A DNA stretch of 31,219 bases from the NCBI GenBank assembly GCA_044867875.1, contig JBIOVR010000231.1, positions 1 through 31,219 of the forward strand, given 5' to 3'. The notes under the pieces were generated by a model. That model was not told where the DNA came from and searched no databases. It saw only the letters and a list, made by a program, of their open reading frames with translations. Source of the stretch: VBAS01 sp044867875 (GTDB taxonomy: Bacteria; Bacteroidota; Bacteroidia; Chitinophagales; Chitinophagaceae). The position numbers and the translations under genes are program-made. Shown here piece by piece: positions 30,724 through 31,219 of this stretch. The first letter of the stretch is position 1; each line of letters starts with the position of its first letter.

Positions 30724-31219
30724 GTGAAAACATTACTTCTTATACGTCATGCAAAAAGCAGCTGGGATGATCCGGCGCTGAGCGATTATGAACGTCCTTT
30801 AAATGAACGGGGTAAAAAAGATGCTCCCGCAATGGCAGAAAGATTATATGAAAGAGGAATAAAGATCGATGCATTTGTTACAAGTCCTGCAAGACGTGCA
30901 AGAAAAACTGCCGAAGTATTTGCAAAGCGATATAAAAAAGAAAAAGACGACCTGGTTTTAAAAACTGAGTTATACATGGCGAGTGATGAAGCTTTTAATA
31001 GTGTTGTTGAAAAGCTAAATGATGACTTTGATTGTGTAGCTATTTTTTCTCATAATCCCGGCATTACAGAATTTGCAAATAGCCTTACTGAAGATATAAG
31101 AATAGATAACATTCCAACTTGTGGCATCTTTGCCATATCCATCGAAGCAAGAAAATGGAGCAAATTCAAAGAAGCAAAAAAGAAATTTCTATTCTTCGAT
31201 TACCCCAAGGCTCTTGTTC
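30724..31219 (+). CDS. sixA: SixA-like phosphohistidine phosphatase (3' end outside window)
   Basis: Starts at GTG 30724 (MKTLLLIRHAKSSWDDPALSDYERPLNERGKKDAPAMAERL, read in pieces) and stays open to the window end, about 165 residues. LLIRHAKS holds the RHA catalytic motif (phosphate-accepting His9) of the histidine phosphatase superfamily; RPLNERGKKDAP, VTSPARRARKTAE and FSHNPGITEFAN (second catalytic His) complete the SixA pattern. Members remove phosphate from phosphohistidine proteins or small phosphoesters. It lies 44 bases after purF and may be cotranscribed. Confidence 0.85.
   Translation, partial: MKTLLLIRHAKSSWDDPALSDYERPLNERGKKDAPAMAERLYERGIKIDAFVTSPARRARKTAEVFAKRYKKEKDDLVLKTELYMASDEAFNSVVEKLNDDFDCVAIFSHNPGITEFANSLTEDIRIDNIPTCGIFAISIEARKWSKFKEAKKKFLFFDYPKALV

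Overview
The window looks like a chromosomal segment from a member of the Bacteroidota, probably close to Chitinophagaceae. I base this on gene content (SusB-type GH97, CE15 esterase, long-form PurF-like protein, DUF4834- and DUF3943-type proteins, a GTPase HflX and a PpiC-type chaperone). It also has several TAnnTTTG (-7) promoter motifs and mostly lacks Shine-Dalgarno sequences. The exact taxon is inference.

Layout. 1-1351: C-terminal part of an unrecognised carbohydrate-active-looking protein (+). 1426-4232: an all-minus cluster of an N-formylglutamate-amidohydrolase-like protein and three proteins of unknown function. 4622-9520: a 1601-residue exonuclease/RecQ/UvrD-type helicase (-), with what looks like a scrap of an M16 peptidase gene at its 3' end. 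9897-11201: CE15 glucuronoyl esterase (+). 11338-14698: a DUF937-like protein, a lipoprotein and a metzincin lipoprotein (all -). The lipoprotein gene is bracketed by two ~0.5-kb copies of a hairpin-rich intergenic element. 14860-15470 and 20266-21034: two minus-strand tRNA loci in which a real tRNA (Asn-GUU; CAU, probably Met) sits among tRNA-like copies and a small GIY-YIG nuclease gene. 15593-17727: a GH97 gene split by a one-base frameshift (+). 17729-20190: Rieske ferredoxin, HflX and an outer-membrane barrel protein (-). 21059-31219: housekeeping genes: DUF4834-like (-), rimP-nusA-infB (+), a SurA-like chaperone (+), DUF3943 (-), purF (+) and a SixA-like phosphatase cut by the window end.

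The most unusual part is the pair of tRNA/GIY-YIG loci. In both, a GIY-YIG ORF lies directly downstream of a tRNA or tRNA-like gene, and its 3' end runs into a second tRNA-like sequence. Six tRNA-like copies carry a palindrome (TCCCGGACGTCCGGGA or TCCCGATACATATCGGGA type) in place of the normal anticodon arm. This suggests a small tRNA-associated mobile module that leaves modified tRNA copies behind. The second unusual item is the pair of intergenic elements at 12087-12600 and 13328-13818. Their stems are kept by compensatory base changes, which points to a structured RNA or a structured mobile DNA element.

The housekeeping genes are conventional: rimP-nusA-infB is a translation/transcription operon, and purF starts purine synthesis. 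SurA-like, DUF3943 and barrel proteins serve the cell envelope. GH97 and CE15 point to plant or microbial polysaccharide use. All family calls come from reading motifs by eye; no database search was run.
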